From Ureibacillus manganicus DSM 26584 (GTDB lineage Bacteria; Bacillota; Bacilli; Bacillales_A; Planococcaceae): a stretch of DNA of 64,000 nt. Below are positions 8,812 to 16,666 of this stretch, piece by piece. Made by a program: the position numbers and the translations under genes. Where the stretch lies: assembly GCF_000772945.1 (NCBI RefSeq), contig NZ_JPVN01000008.1, positions 1 through 64,000 of the forward strand. The letters are read 5' to 3'. Positions within the stretch are counted from its first letter, which is position 1. Every line of letters begins with the position of its first letter. A model generated the notes under the pieces. The model was not told the DNA's origin. It did no database searches and saw nothing but the letters and a program-made list of their open reading frames with translations.

Positions 8812-8840
8812 ACCCATCTCAAGGATGGGTTATTCTATTT
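8812..8840 (+). terminator. Terminator of the catabolic operon
   Basis: ACCCATC (8812) pairs with GATGGGT (to 8830) and is followed by TATTCTATTT. It uses the same words as the antisense-RNA terminators, so it may descend from one of them. Confidence 0.6.
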
Positions 8841-8884
8841 ATATTGGTAAAGTAACCTATCTGAGGCGACAACTCAAAGGTGGG

Positions 8885-8956
8885 TTATTTTTTATGGTTA
8901 AATGAAAATGTTGATACGATTAATGTCGCGAAAGCAACTGCAAATATTGATAGTTA
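8885..8956 (-). pseudogene. Holin-like toxin remnant without start
   Basis: The minus strand encodes the hydrophobic middle and C-terminal part of the toxin (F-A-V-A-F-A-T-L-I-V-S...N-H-K-K, stop at 8885-8887). The segment that should hold the start and the E-A-L-M residues is deleted. A matching antisense terminator lies at 8854-8894. This is a second decayed copy lying directly before the intact one at 9171. Confidence 0.65.
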
Positions 8957-9004
8957 AAGTGGGGTAACTATGTTTAAATAACAAGGTCATTATTGGTTAC
9001 ATTC

Positions 9005-9033
9005 TTGTTCAAACCATAAACTTCTTGTATAAT
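9005..9033 (+). promoter_or_regulatory. Sigma-A promoter of antisense RNA copy 2
   Basis: TTGTTC at 9005-9010, 17-base spacer ending in TTG, TATAAT at 9028-9033. Confidence 0.8.
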
Positions 9034-9039
9034 AAAGGG

Positions 9040-9180
9040 AGAAATAGCGTAATTTTAAAAAAGACTACCTGATGTTACAGCATCAAGTAGTCAAACATAA
9101 TAGTCGATCCCTTCAAGGGGGATTGGCCCTTTGGTACAGTAACCCATCGAGCTCTCAACTCAAGGATGGGTTATTTTTTA
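9040..9180 (+). ncRNA. RatA-like antisense RNA, copy 2
   Basis: Predicted 140-nt RNA starting about seven bases after the -10 box. It contains a stable hairpin at 9063-9092 (GACTACCTGATG paired with CATCAAGTAGTC) and ends in a terminator (AACCCATC from 9141 with GATGGGTT to 9172, then T6). The last ten or so bases overlap the end of the toxin reading frame on the opposite strand, so the RNA can base-pair with the toxin mRNA 3' region. Antitoxin function follows from the TxpA/RatA precedent and is not shown by sequence alone. Confidence 0.75.
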
Positions 9181-9254
9181 TGGATTGATGAAAGTATTGA
9201 TACAATCAATGCCGCGAATGCTACTGCAAACATTAATGCTTCATATACTGTCAT
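9171..9254 (-). CDS. Holin-like type I toxin peptide (intact)
   Basis: A 27-residue peptide beginning M-T-V-Y-E-A-L-M and ending I-H-K-K, with a single hydrophobic helix of alanine, valine and isoleucine between. This matches the putative holin-like toxin family of Bacillales type I toxin-antitoxin modules, whose members act on the cell membrane. ATG 9254 follows a GGGGGTGAGG ribosome binding site. The leader can fold so that an upstream GGCTCACTCC pairs with that site, a usual translational lock in such toxins. A minus-strand TATAAT lies at 9323-9328, giving a leader of about 60 bases. It is nearly identical to the copy at 23616. Confidence 0.8.
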   Translation of the reverse strand: MTVYEALMFAVAFAALIVSILSSIHKK

Positions 9255-9421
9255 AGGCCTCACCCCCAATCTAAAAGAGGAGTGAGCCAACCACCCTTGA
9301 GTTACCAAACTATTACAATTAAATTATAGCACATATGTTCGTATTTTAGAATTCCGACTATACTACTAATTGTAAAATAGAGTTAGTTTACTAACTTCCA
9401 ATTTAGAGAGGTAAGTGAATG

Positions 9422-9456
9422 AAAAAAGCTACTAGTCACGACTAGTAGCTTTTTTA
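9422..9456. terminator. Bidirectional terminator
   Basis: AAAAAAGCTACTAGT pairs perfectly with ACTAGTAGCTTTTTT around CACG. It lies just after the minus-strand nuclease gene and works in both directions. Confidence 0.85.
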
Positions 9457-9468
9457 TTAAATAAATGA

Positions 9469-10575
9469 TTACGCATATTGCCTAGCAGTTTCAATAATTT
9501 GCTCTCTAAAATCTATAAGATCAATCGGTTGTTGGAAATCTATCATCGTACGTTCCTTATCATTTGATGCATTATTTAAAACGATATAGTTTCTGTTTTC
9601 ATTGAAATACACTCGTAGTATCCATTTCCGAATACTATCATCAATTAATATGTTGAAATAGCTTCGATTGTCACGATAGAATAAGCGATTAGGAGAAATT
9701 AAATCTTTTAAGATTACCTTTGCCACAGAATATGTTTCTAATTCTTCAAGGGTTGTATTAATAGCATTTGTTTCATCATTTTCTTTTTCGATTATTTTCT
9801 CATTGTCACTAGCCAATTCACCTTTTGGATCAGGTAGAGTTATATTAATCTTACTGTCACCAGTTGACTTTAGAGCTGCATTCAATTTATCATTTACTTT
9901 TTCGTTTACAATTTGTTTGAGCCCTTTTGAAATGATAGGTGTGAATTTATCTATAGTGTTTTTTGTTTTTACACCATCATAAATTTTGTTAACGAGAAAT
10001 CTAATAAAGTCATCTCCAGGATCTTCAAATTGCTCAGATAAATAAAGTTTTAATGCATTTAAATACTTTAATTCCGAAGCTGCACTTGCAATGTTATCAA
10101 CATCAAACGTTTCTTTTCTAAATTTAGCAATCTCTTGGACATGGCTATCACGTAATTCAAGAATATTGAAGATGAAGAATGGGGTAGCATCCATTTTATT
10201 TGACTCTTCTAAATCAGTAAAAAATTTGTATTCCACTCCATTTGTGAGAATTCCAAATTTTGCTGATGTAGTTCCGAAATACCGGAAAAGTTGTGAGTCA
10301 TGTTTTGTAAGTTTCTCGTTTATACTTTTACATTCAATTAAAATAATAGGTTCTCCGTCCACTAAAATAGCATAGTCCACTTTTTCACCTTTTTTAATTC
10401 CTACATCCGCAGTGAATTCAGGACAGAATTCTAATGGATTGAACACATCATATCCTAACAGTTGAAAGAACGGCATTACTATTGCAGTTTTTGTAGCTTC
10501 CTCAGTTGTAATTGAATCTCTTAACGTACCACTCCTTTTTGCTAAACTTTTTAGCTGTTCCGTAAATTGCTCCAT
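9469..10575 (-). CDS. HsdR-N-like PD-(D/E)XK nuclease protein
   Basis: A 368-residue protein whose first 150 residues match the N-terminal nuclease domain of type I restriction subunit R and related predicted type IV enzymes. Glu26, then Asp67 (K-V-D-Y-A-I-L), then Glu81-Cys-Lys83 (I-L-I-E-C-K) form the PD-(D/E)XK set. No helicase or methyltransferase follows; the C-terminal part (residues 260-368) is a separate small domain of unknown role. It could be a solitary type IV-like restriction enzyme or a phage-borne nuclease. ATG 10575 follows an AGGGGGTTAATA site and is preferred to ATG 10608. It is divergent from the replication genes at 10903 and ends at a strong bidirectional terminator. Confidence 0.75.
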   Translation of the reverse strand: MEQFTEQLKSLAKRSGTLRDSITTEEATKTAIVMPFFQLLGYDVFNPLEFCPEFTADVGIKKGEKVDYAILVDGEPIILIECKSINEKLTKHDSQLFRYFGTTSAKFGILTNGVEYKFFTDLEESNKMDATPFFIFNILELRDSHVQEIAKFRKETFDVDNIASAASELKYLNALKLYLSEQFEDPGDDFIRFLVNKIYDGVKTKNTIDKFTPIISKGLKQIVNEKVNDKLNAALKSTGDSKINITLPDPKGELASDNEKIIEKENDETNAINTTLEELETYSVAKVILKDLISPNRLFYRDNRSYFNILIDDSIRKWILRVYFNENRNYIVLNNASNDKERTMIDFQQPIDLIDFREQIIETARQYA

Positions 10576-10902
10576 TATTAACCCCCTAAATTCAGTAATA
10601 GGCTCCATTTTGTAAAATTACTTCTAAACTACTAATTTCTCGTTAAATCTTATGGAAAATGTATTCCAATAGTACTTAATTTAGAACAATTCCAAGTCTT
10701 TATTTAATCAATCTTCTAACTTTACCTAGGGTTAAGAATAATATTTTCTGATATAAAAATTGAATATCGCTATTTACTTTAGATTGTTTATTTCCTCCCT
10801 CAATCTCACCTCCAAAAATTTTTTCCAGCAAAATGTCTCACTTTTAACCTCCCAGACCTATATAAGTAAGTGATAGGACAAAATGCCAAAGGAGAGATGA
10901 AG
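10576..10902. other. Divergent intergenic region
   Basis: About 330 AT-rich bases between the nuclease gene and the phage-like replication genes. I see no reading frame, repeat or clear integration site here; it presumably holds promoters for both directions. Confidence 0.5.
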
Positions 10903-11310
10903 ATGGAATATCAGGATTTGTTAGTTGTCACGACTTACCGGTTGGCGGAGACTTTTCAGTGCTCTGCTGAGAAGCTCATTTGGAATTTCCTCCAACACGA
11001 AGATCAATTTGTTGAAGGAGTTCATTATTATCAACTGAATGCCCAGGAGCTTGAATCATTGGAGTTGCGATACCCCCAAGAATTTACTGAATGTGTAAGC
11101 CCTTTTTTATGGACTTTGGAAGGGATGTACAAGCACGCACAGTTGCTAACGGGGATTGAGGCTTGGCGGGCGTATATGAATTTCGTTTACCTCCACTTTA
11201 GTGACTCTGAAGAACTGAAAGAAGCCGTCCACATACTTGAAAATGCTACGAAACAACTAGAGGCCCTTTATATTTACCGTATATGTGAAAAGGAGTGGAA
11301 TGCACAATGA
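10903..11310 (+). CDS. ORF6N-like phage protein
   Basis: A 135-residue protein resembling the ORF6N/antirepressor type of small phage proteins: an N-terminal part that recalls phage DNA-binding modules (V-V-T-T-Y-R-L-A-E-T-F, then N-F-L-Q-H...F-V-E-G-V-H-Y-Y-Q-L), followed by a helical tail. The match is partial and made by eye. ATG 10903 is eight bases after AAGGAGAG; ATG 10897 and a further upstream start at 10870 are less well spaced. Its stop shares an ATGA overlap with the next gene, so the two are translationally coupled. It heads a phage-type replication module. Confidence 0.55.
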   Translation: MEYQDLLVVTTYRLAETFQCSAEKLIWNFLQHEDQFVEGVHYYQLNAQELESLELRYPQEFTECVSPFLWTLEGMYKHAQLLTGIEAWRAYMNFVYLHFSDSEELKEAVHILENATKQLEALYIYRICEKEWNAQ

Positions 11311-12218
11311 AAGATAAACTATTGATCCCTGAAGCACCTTTACAAACTTTGCCTACACTTGTTTTGAAACTAGGTCTAAAAGAAGCACTGATTCTACAAC
11401 AGCTGCATTACCGGCTATTGAGTTCTCCTTATGAAAAAGATGGTTATACATGGTACAAACATACGTACACGGACTGGCAGAAGCAGTTACCGTTCTATTC
11501 GGAACGATCGATTAGTCGAGCGATTCTCAACTTAGAAGATGATAACATTATTGTTTCAACCCAAGAATACAATCCATATAAACTCATAAAAACGAAATGG
11601 TATCGAATCGATTACGAGAATCTTTACCACTTACTTGGGATTGAATATGACCCGCAAAGTCAAAAGGTAATTAATTTTAACGCAAAAGAAGTATTCCCGT
11701 ATTACGTTGTAGATGTAGATGGCGTCCACGATTCATTAGATGATCCTGCCAATAACCCGCAAATTGGCAGTACCACTAACACGGGAGAAACGTCGGGTGC
11801 ATGTCAAAGTGTGTTTACGCTGGATGACACAGATGGTGCATATATAAAAGAAGAATTAAAAGAAGAATATAAAAAAGGTATTGTCGAGAAGAATCTCGAC
11901 GTTGCGGCTGAAATCATAAATTACTTAAACAAGAAAACAAATCGTAACTACCGATTGAATAGTCACTCTACTAGAAGGTTTATCAATGGCCGATTTAATG
12001 ACGGTTATAAGTTTGAGGACTTTATAAGTGTCATTGATTTCAAAGTGAAACAATGGCTATATGATCCAAAAATGAATAGCTTCTTACGACCAAGCACATT
12101 ATTTAGCCCTACAAACTTTGAAAACTACTTAGTTGAGTCACAACAAACTCCAATAAAGCGGAAAAGACGTGAAGTGAAACCAGTTGAATTGGATTTCACT
12201 TTAGGCGAGGAAGATTAA
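11307..12218 (+). CDS. Phage replication initiator, DnaD-like
   Basis: A 303-residue phage replisome-organiser type protein. Its N-terminal part is a winged helix (G-L-K-E-A-L-I-L-Q-Q-L-H-Y-R-L, then R-S-I-S-R-A-I-L-N-L-E). Its C-terminal part (about residues 205-275) matches the conserved phage C-terminal domain (E-I-I-N-Y-L-N-K-K-T-N-R-N-Y then F-L-R-P-S-T-L-F). Such proteins open the origin and load the helicase. ATG 11307 overlaps the upstream stop by four bases and is preferred to GTG 11295, which touches its own binding site. The DnaB-type helicase follows 18 bases after its stop. Confidence 0.8.
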   Translation: MKDKLLIPEAPLQTLPTLVLKLGLKEALILQQLHYRLLSSPYEKDGYTWYKHTYTDWQKQLPFYSERSISRAILNLEDDNIIVSTQEYNPYKLIKTKWYRIDYENLYHLLGIEYDPQSQKVINFNAKEVFPYYVVDVDGVHDSLDDPANNPQIGSTTNTGETSGACQSVFTLDDTDGAYIKEELKEEYKKGIVEKNLDVAAEIINYLNKKTNRNYRLNSHSTRRFINGRFNDGYKFEDFISVIDFKVKQWLYDPKMNSFLRPSTLFSPTNFENYLVESQQTPIKRKRREVKPVELDFTLGEED

Positions 12219-12236
12219 ACGTTTGGAGGTAAGCGA

Positions 12237-13574
12237 ATGGCTAATCAACTAAACTACGAACTCATGGAAAGAAGTCTTCTAGGAACAATGCTAAACGAAA
12301 ACTACTTGATCCTAGATACAGATTTAACACCAGATATGTTTCAAACACAGATGCATCGCTCTATTTTTCGGGCGATGCAGCACTTAGCGTACCAGGATAA
12401 GCCCGTTGACTACATAACTATTTTGACAATAGTGGAACCAAAAGAAGTAGGGGGAGCCCCGTATTTAGCAAATCTACAAACTTTCGCTGACTCAGAGAAA
12501 TTCGACGCTTATTACGAAATGGTCCTGAATGCTTGGCGGGAAAGGGAAAAACAAAAACTAGTATTCCAAGCGCAAAGTGGAAACTGGTCCATCGAAGATA
12601 TACAAAACGCATTGGATCAGCTCCAAACCAACACCACAAGAATAGACACAAGCATTACAAATGATTTAGTAGCCATGTTCCCACTCCCCGAAAAGCCGAT
12701 GGAAGAAATCGCTGCAGTACGAACGAAGATAAAACAGCTTGACCGCTTGTTAGTTGGATTTAGAAACGGGGAGCTCACCATCGTAGCGGGGAGGCCCTCT
12801 ATGGGGAAAACAGATGTCATGAACTACTTTGCCTATACCGCGGGAATAGCTGGATTCCTCCCGATCGTGTTTTCACTCGAGATGGACCGCACGATGCTCA
12901 TCAATCGTCTCGTAGCAACCACAGGTAAAATAAACCGATTAAAAATGCGAGACCCATACAAATATTTCTCAGAAAAACAAAAAGAAAACTGGGTAAATAC
13001 GCTAACAGAAGTCGATCAAGCAAAAATCCATATCGACGACCGTGCCGGACTAACCGTTAGACAAATCCGTGCACAAGCGAGAAGCATTATCCGGTCTACT
13101 CCAGAGCGGAAACCGATTATCTTTATCGATTACTTGCAGATCATTTTCTCAAACGATACGCGCGGAGGAAATCAAACCTACATGATCGGTCAAATCAGCT
13201 GGGAACTAAAAAGAATGGCAAAAGAATTTAACTGCCCAGTCGTTTGCCTAGCCCAACTCAATCGAGGCGTAGAAACACGCCAAAACAAACGCCCACTCAT
13301 GAGTGACCTTCGAGATTCCGGCAATATCGAACAAGACGCAGATGTCATTATCTTGTTGTATCGGGATTCCTATTACGCGGAATTAAAGGAAAAAGCGAGT
13401 GAAGAGTACGAATATGAGAGTGAGGAAGCTGATACGCAAGCGTATGTGGATAAAAGGGGAAATGAACCGCTGGAACTCATTGTAGCGAAGAATCGAAATG
13501 GCCCTACCGGAAGTGCCGTTGTTAATTATCGTAAAACAACGGGGCAGATTTCGGAACGAGTTGTTGGGACGTAG
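12237..13574 (+). CDS. DnaB-type replicative helicase, phage form
   Basis: A 445-residue hexameric helicase. The N-terminal DnaB domain spans residues 1-100 (E-R-S-L-L-G-T-M-L). The RecA-like motor has Walker A G-R-P-S-M-G-K-T at 185-192, Walker B I-I-F-I-D-Y-L-Q, the S-D-L-R-D-S-G-N-I-E-Q-D-A-D segment, and the DnaB C-terminal K-N-R-N-G-P-T-G signature. GGAGG precedes ATG 12237. In a chromosome that must already have its own dnaC, a second copy next to a DnaD-like gene points to a phage or mobile-element origin. GC content in the first half of the motor seems higher than in its neighbours. Confidence 0.9.
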   Translation: MANQLNYELMERSLLGTMLNENYLILDTDLTPDMFQTQMHRSIFRAMQHLAYQDKPVDYITILTIVEPKEVGGAPYLANLQTFADSEKFDAYYEMVLNAWREREKQKLVFQAQSGNWSIEDIQNALDQLQTNTTRIDTSITNDLVAMFPLPEKPMEEIAAVRTKIKQLDRLLVGFRNGELTIVAGRPSMGKTDVMNYFAYTAGIAGFLPIVFSLEMDRTMLINRLVATTGKINRLKMRDPYKYFSEKQKENWVNTLTEVDQAKIHIDDRAGLTVRQIRAQARSIIRSTPERKPIIFIDYLQIIFSNDTRGGNQTYMIGQISWELKRMAKEFNCPVVCLAQLNRGVETRQNKRPLMSDLRDSGNIEQDADVIILLYRDSYYAELKEKASEEYEYESEEADTQAYVDKRGNEPLELIVAKNRNGPTGSAVVNYRKTTGQISERVVGT

Positions 13575-13622
13575 GGGGCGAGTATTGGTCCTTTGTGATT
13601 CTGGAGAATAAAGGAGGAGTAG

Positions 13623-14120
13623 GTGGAAATAATGAGCCAGTACGAAAACATAAAGGCGTTATACGAAGATGCCATTCTCTATGACGAGCCGTATACAGCG
13701 CATCTCATTTACTACCTTCAGAAAAAGGGGGAAATCAATTTACAAGATCCGGTTAGCAAACTCGATGAAATAATGCTTACGGACGCAGAAGAACTAGAGT
13801 TGAAAAATCTAAGAATTAAAGATGTGCTTAACATGCGGCCGGTGAAGATTTACGCCATCCAGTGTAGTGAGCGTTCTTATGCATTCTACCTTGCACAAAA
13901 TGTACTAGATGCAAGGGAACTACATTTCAAACACTATGGCCAGTGGGTGAAAAAGGTGCACTGTTGTTACAATCAGATGATTGATAAGTCTCTCTATTGT
14001 CCTGAGGTAAAGCGGTATAAGAATTTTAGGGAGTTAATCGGGGAGGCGGAGGAGTTTCCTTGGTATGTGGGGGAGGTGAATATTCCCAAAGGTACTCATC
14101 ATAATATAATAATCAAATAA
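13623..14120 (+). CDS. Hypothetical protein of the replication module
   Basis: A 165-residue protein I do not recognise. It has no signal peptide or membrane segment and contains a few scattered Cys residues but no clear zinc motif. GTG 13623 sits five bases after AAGGAGGAG; ATG 13632 is an alternative. It follows the helicase by 48 bases in the same direction and is probably cotranscribed. Position suggests a phage-derived accessory replication or host-takeover protein. Confidence 0.6.
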   Translation: MEIMSQYENIKALYEDAILYDEPYTAHLIYYLQKKGEINLQDPVSKLDEIMLTDAEELELKNLRIKDVLNMRPVKIYAIQCSERSYAFYLAQNVLDARELHFKHYGQWVKKVHCCYNQMIDKSLYCPEVKRYKNFRELIGEAEEFPWYVGEVNIPKGTHHNIIIK

Positions 14121-14245
14121 TTTAGGGTTCCAACAGATCACAATAGTTTATGTTCTAAATTGTTTTTTTTCGCTATATTTATTGTAAAAATTCAGCGAAG
14201 TGGTAATATATTGGTAATTATTATTCTCTATGGAGCATGGATTCA

Positions 14246-14809
14246 ATGGTAAAAAGAATGATCCTTTATCATGGTAATACAGAGAAAGTTATTAATGAAA
14301 TTATTGAAAAAGGTATGTTATTAGATAAATTTAAATCATTTGGAGACAAGCATTATTTAGGTGATGGATTCTATTTTTACAATGACCCAAAACAAGCAGA
14401 GCATTGGGCAAAAATGAAGGTAACACGTAGTAAAAAGTATTTCGGCCAAAACTGGGCAGTTCTAAAATGTTCTGTAACATATGATGGAGAGTACTTTCTT
14501 GATCTTGATTTTAGAGAGCAACAAGATTTCTTCTTTAATGAAATGATGCGCCTTGATAAGCAACTTAAAGAGAAGGAACTAGAAATCGATAAATATAGTG
14601 ATGCTTATTTTTGTAACTATTTATCAAGAATACTTAATTTAGTTATGGTGTCTAAGACATTTGTATATAAAGATAAGCATAATATCTATCCGCCGTTATT
14701 TTCAAACAATAAATCATCGCCATATGTTATAACAAGACATTTCAGAACGGAAAAACAGTTTGTTATTAGAGATAAAAGAATTGTTACCCACTTATCAAAA
14801 GTAATGTGA
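14246..14809 (+). CDS. ADP-ribosyltransferase-fold protein (DUF3990-like)
   Basis: This 187-residue protein has the pattern of the DUF3990-type ADP-ribosyltransferase fold. L-Y-H-G at residues 7-10 is the NAD-binding His position. G-D-G-F-Y-F-Y at 39-45 is followed by a Q-A-E-H-W-A helix at 50-55. A C-terminal strand pair (K-Q-F-V-I-R-D-K-R-I-V) sits where the catalytic Glu/Gln region of the fold usually lies. Such proteins occur as toxins or as effectors that modify host or phage targets; no target is visible here. ATG 14246 is ten bases after GGAG, while ATG 14237 is too close to it. A small gene follows after 18 bases and a related one after that. Confidence 0.6.
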   Translation: MVKRMILYHGNTEKVINEIIEKGMLLDKFKSFGDKHYLGDGFYFYNDPKQAEHWAKMKVTRSKKYFGQNWAVLKCSVTYDGEYFLDLDFREQQDFFFNEMMRLDKQLKEKELEIDKYSDAYFCNYLSRILNLVMVSKTFVYKDKHNIYPPLFSNNKSSPYVITRHFRTEKQFVIRDKRIVTHLSKVM

Positions 14810-14827
14810 AAGATGAGGTGAAAACAA

Positions 14828-15025
14828 TTGAGTAAAATTGTGAAATGGATTAATCGAATGAATGATTATTATGATAATGCAGACGCAACAACGCTGAAAT
14901 TAGACTTACAAGCTGCTGGATTTAACCACGAAATAGTATCACAGTACTATGATGAAGTTGCATGTACTATTGAAGATCATTCGCTAATAGAAATAGATAA
15001 TAATGAAATTGCTGTAAAACTATAA
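14828..15025 (+). CDS. Small protein, first of a related pair
   Basis: A 65-residue protein starting at TTG 14828 after a GAGGTG site. Its first half (W-I-N-R-M-N-D-Y-Y-D-N-A...L-K-L-D-L-Q-A-A-G-F) is repeated in the 47-residue protein at 15100, so the two are paralogues. It has no membrane segment. It lies 18 bases after the ART-fold gene, which fits a cotranscribed partner such as an antitoxin or immunity protein; that role is inference from position only. Confidence 0.65.
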   Translation: MSKIVKWINRMNDYYDNADATTLKLDLQAAGFNHEIVSQYYDEVACTIEDHSLIEIDNNEIAVKL

Positions 15026-15099
15026 ATTTTCTAATAAACTTGTATAAAACTTTTACTACTCTTCCATCATGTTAATAAACATGTTGAGGAGTGGAAACA

Positions 15100-15243
15100 T
15101 TGTTTAATAAAAAAGAAAAAGAAAATAAGATAAACAACTGGGAAAAGAAAATTGACCAGTACTATAAAAATTCAAATAAAGATAAGTTGAAAGCGGATTT
15201 AAAGAAATCTGGTTTTCAAGTAAAGGATAAATCGAAAGACTGA
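15100..15243 (+). CDS. Small protein, second of a related pair
   Basis: A 47-residue lysine-rich protein starting at TTG 15100 after TTGAGGAGTGG. The pattern W-E-K-K-I-D-Q-Y-Y-K-N-S...L-K-A-D-L-K-K-S-G-F lines up with residues 7-33 of the protein at 14828 without gaps of note. It is shorter at the C-terminus, lacking the acidic tail of its twin. Highly basic composition allows nucleic-acid binding. Function unknown. Confidence 0.6.
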   Translation: MFNKKEKENKINNWEKKIDQYYKNSNKDKLKADLKKSGFQVKDKSKD

Positions 15244-15299
15244 AAACCTTTTGGAAATTTTCATACATCTAGTTAATAGATAATCACGAAGAAATGGAA

Positions 15300-15430
15300 C
15301 GAAACTATAACAACTACCCTAACATCAAGTAGTCATTAGAGTTCGTCATTCGGAAGGCTTGGCTCTTTGGATTATATATGTCTAACCCTCCATGTATAAC
15401 AAACCAAAAGGAGGGGCTATTTTTTTTATG
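15300..15430 (+). ncRNA. Remnant antisense RNA of the toxin-module family
   Basis: The stretch from 15310 has the CTACC...ATCAAGTAGTC hairpin and a CTTGGCTCTTTGG segment as in the RatA-like RNAs. It ends in a hairpin pairing CCCTCC (15386-15391) with GGAGGG, followed by eight T. The partner toxin frame on the minus strand (15430-15510) is not recognisable, so this appears to be an orphan or diverged copy. No confident promoter was found. Confidence 0.45.
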
Positions 15431-15655
15431 GGCTATTATATTTACTTTTTAAGATAATGCTCACTTGGTAATAAACTCTCAAACGTTTCGTATAGGAATA
15501 ATTTGTGGATAGTAGCTAGGTAATTGGTAGTATATAATCAAATTAGTAGAGGTAAAAAATAATTTTAAGAATATTATGAGATATCCTTTTATTTATAATA
15601 ACTCGGCAGTTAATATCTACTAAACATATACTATTGATAATAGGAAGTGGTTTAT

Positions 15656-16666
15656 ATGCGTGGTAAAATCTCAAGGTTCAAAAATAGCTTTATAACATTA
15701 GATCATTTAGAGCAGTTTGCAGAACATAATATATCATATGAGCAATTCGCCTTAAGTATTTTAGCTCTTGAAGAAGAGGGGGTCCTCGTTGCTGGAAAAT
15801 CAACACATAGAAATCTCAAAGTCCCATCGTTAGCCTATAAATATCGTATTAATAAAGCTCTATTAAAAAAAGACGTTTATCAAGATATTGAAAAAAAACG
15901 ATTTAAACTTCATAAACTCCTCATTCTCGATGAATATTTTCACCTACCACCAGAAGTGTGGAAAAATGATTATCCCTATATTGAAAAAATTAATACATAT
16001 ATTGAAACAAATGGTTTACCCAATAATGAAGTTCCTGCCCCTGAACGAAGTCTTGCTTTAGTAGGAGATGAAAAATGGATCCAAGAAAAAGGCGGACAAA
16101 AGATATTAGAAAGATTAAATATATGGGATGCACTTCAAATTACTCCTGTTAGTGACCCAGTAGCATTTATTATTAATCCCAAAAAAGTAACCAGTGATAA
16201 GCATCTCCATCTTATTGTTGAAAACAAAACAACCTTCGATGGATTGTCGACAGCAATTCTAGATACTCAGTTTACCACACTTATTTACGGACAAGGATAC
16301 AAAATAACTAGTAGCATTGATTACTTCCATAAACAATTGCCACTGGACCGTGTTCACCATAAGTTCTACTACTTTGGAGATTTAGATTGGGAAGGGATTA
16401 AGATTTGGTACAAATTAAGACAAATAATTGATATTCATTTAGCTATTCCTTTTTATGCTGAGTGTATTGATAAAACACCTACGACATTGAAAACAAAACA
16501 AAAACCTTCCGAAGAAGCAATAGAGAAATTTCTTAGTTATTTTGACTCAATTCAACAAGAGAAGGTTAATATCACACTTGAAAATAAGAAATATTGGCCA
16601 CAAGAAGTTCTTTCTTCGAAAGAATTAAAACAAGTTTGGAGGGAATCGAATTGGACACAGAGCTAA
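15656..16666 (+). CDS. jetD: Wadjet defence protein JetD (Toprim nuclease)
   Basis: A 336-residue protein matching JetD, the nuclease subunit of the Wadjet anti-plasmid system. Its C-terminal Toprim-like domain shows Glu189 in L-I-V-E-N-K and the Asp pair at 242 and 244 in Y-F-G-D-L-D-W-E-G, the expected metal site. JetD cuts DNA once the SMC-type JetABC motor has stalled on a small circular molecule. ATG 15656 follows TAGGAAGTGG; GTG 15647 lies inside that site. Here jetD comes first, and its stop lies inside the start region of jetA (overlap 16 bases), so the four genes form one tightly packed operon. Confidence 0.9.
   Translation: MRGKISRFKNSFITLDHLEQFAEHNISYEQFALSILALEEEGVLVAGKSTHRNLKVPSLAYKYRINKALLKKDVYQDIEKKRFKLHKLLILDEYFHLPPEVWKNDYPYIEKINTYIETNGLPNNEVPAPERSLALVGDEKWIQEKGGQKILERLNIWDALQITPVSDPVAFIINPKKVTSDKHLHLIVENKTTFDGLSTAILDTQFTTLIYGQGYKITSSIDYFHKQLPLDRVHHKFYYFGDLDWEGIKIWYKLRQIIDIHLAIPFYAECIDKTPTTLKTKQKPSEEAIEKFLSYFDSIQQEKVNITLENKKYWPQEVLSSKELKQVWRESNWTQS

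Noticed and set aside
9422-10902. Phage attachment sites around the replication module
   Set aside because: No integrase, tRNA end or matching short direct repeat was found apart from the toxin modules themselves.
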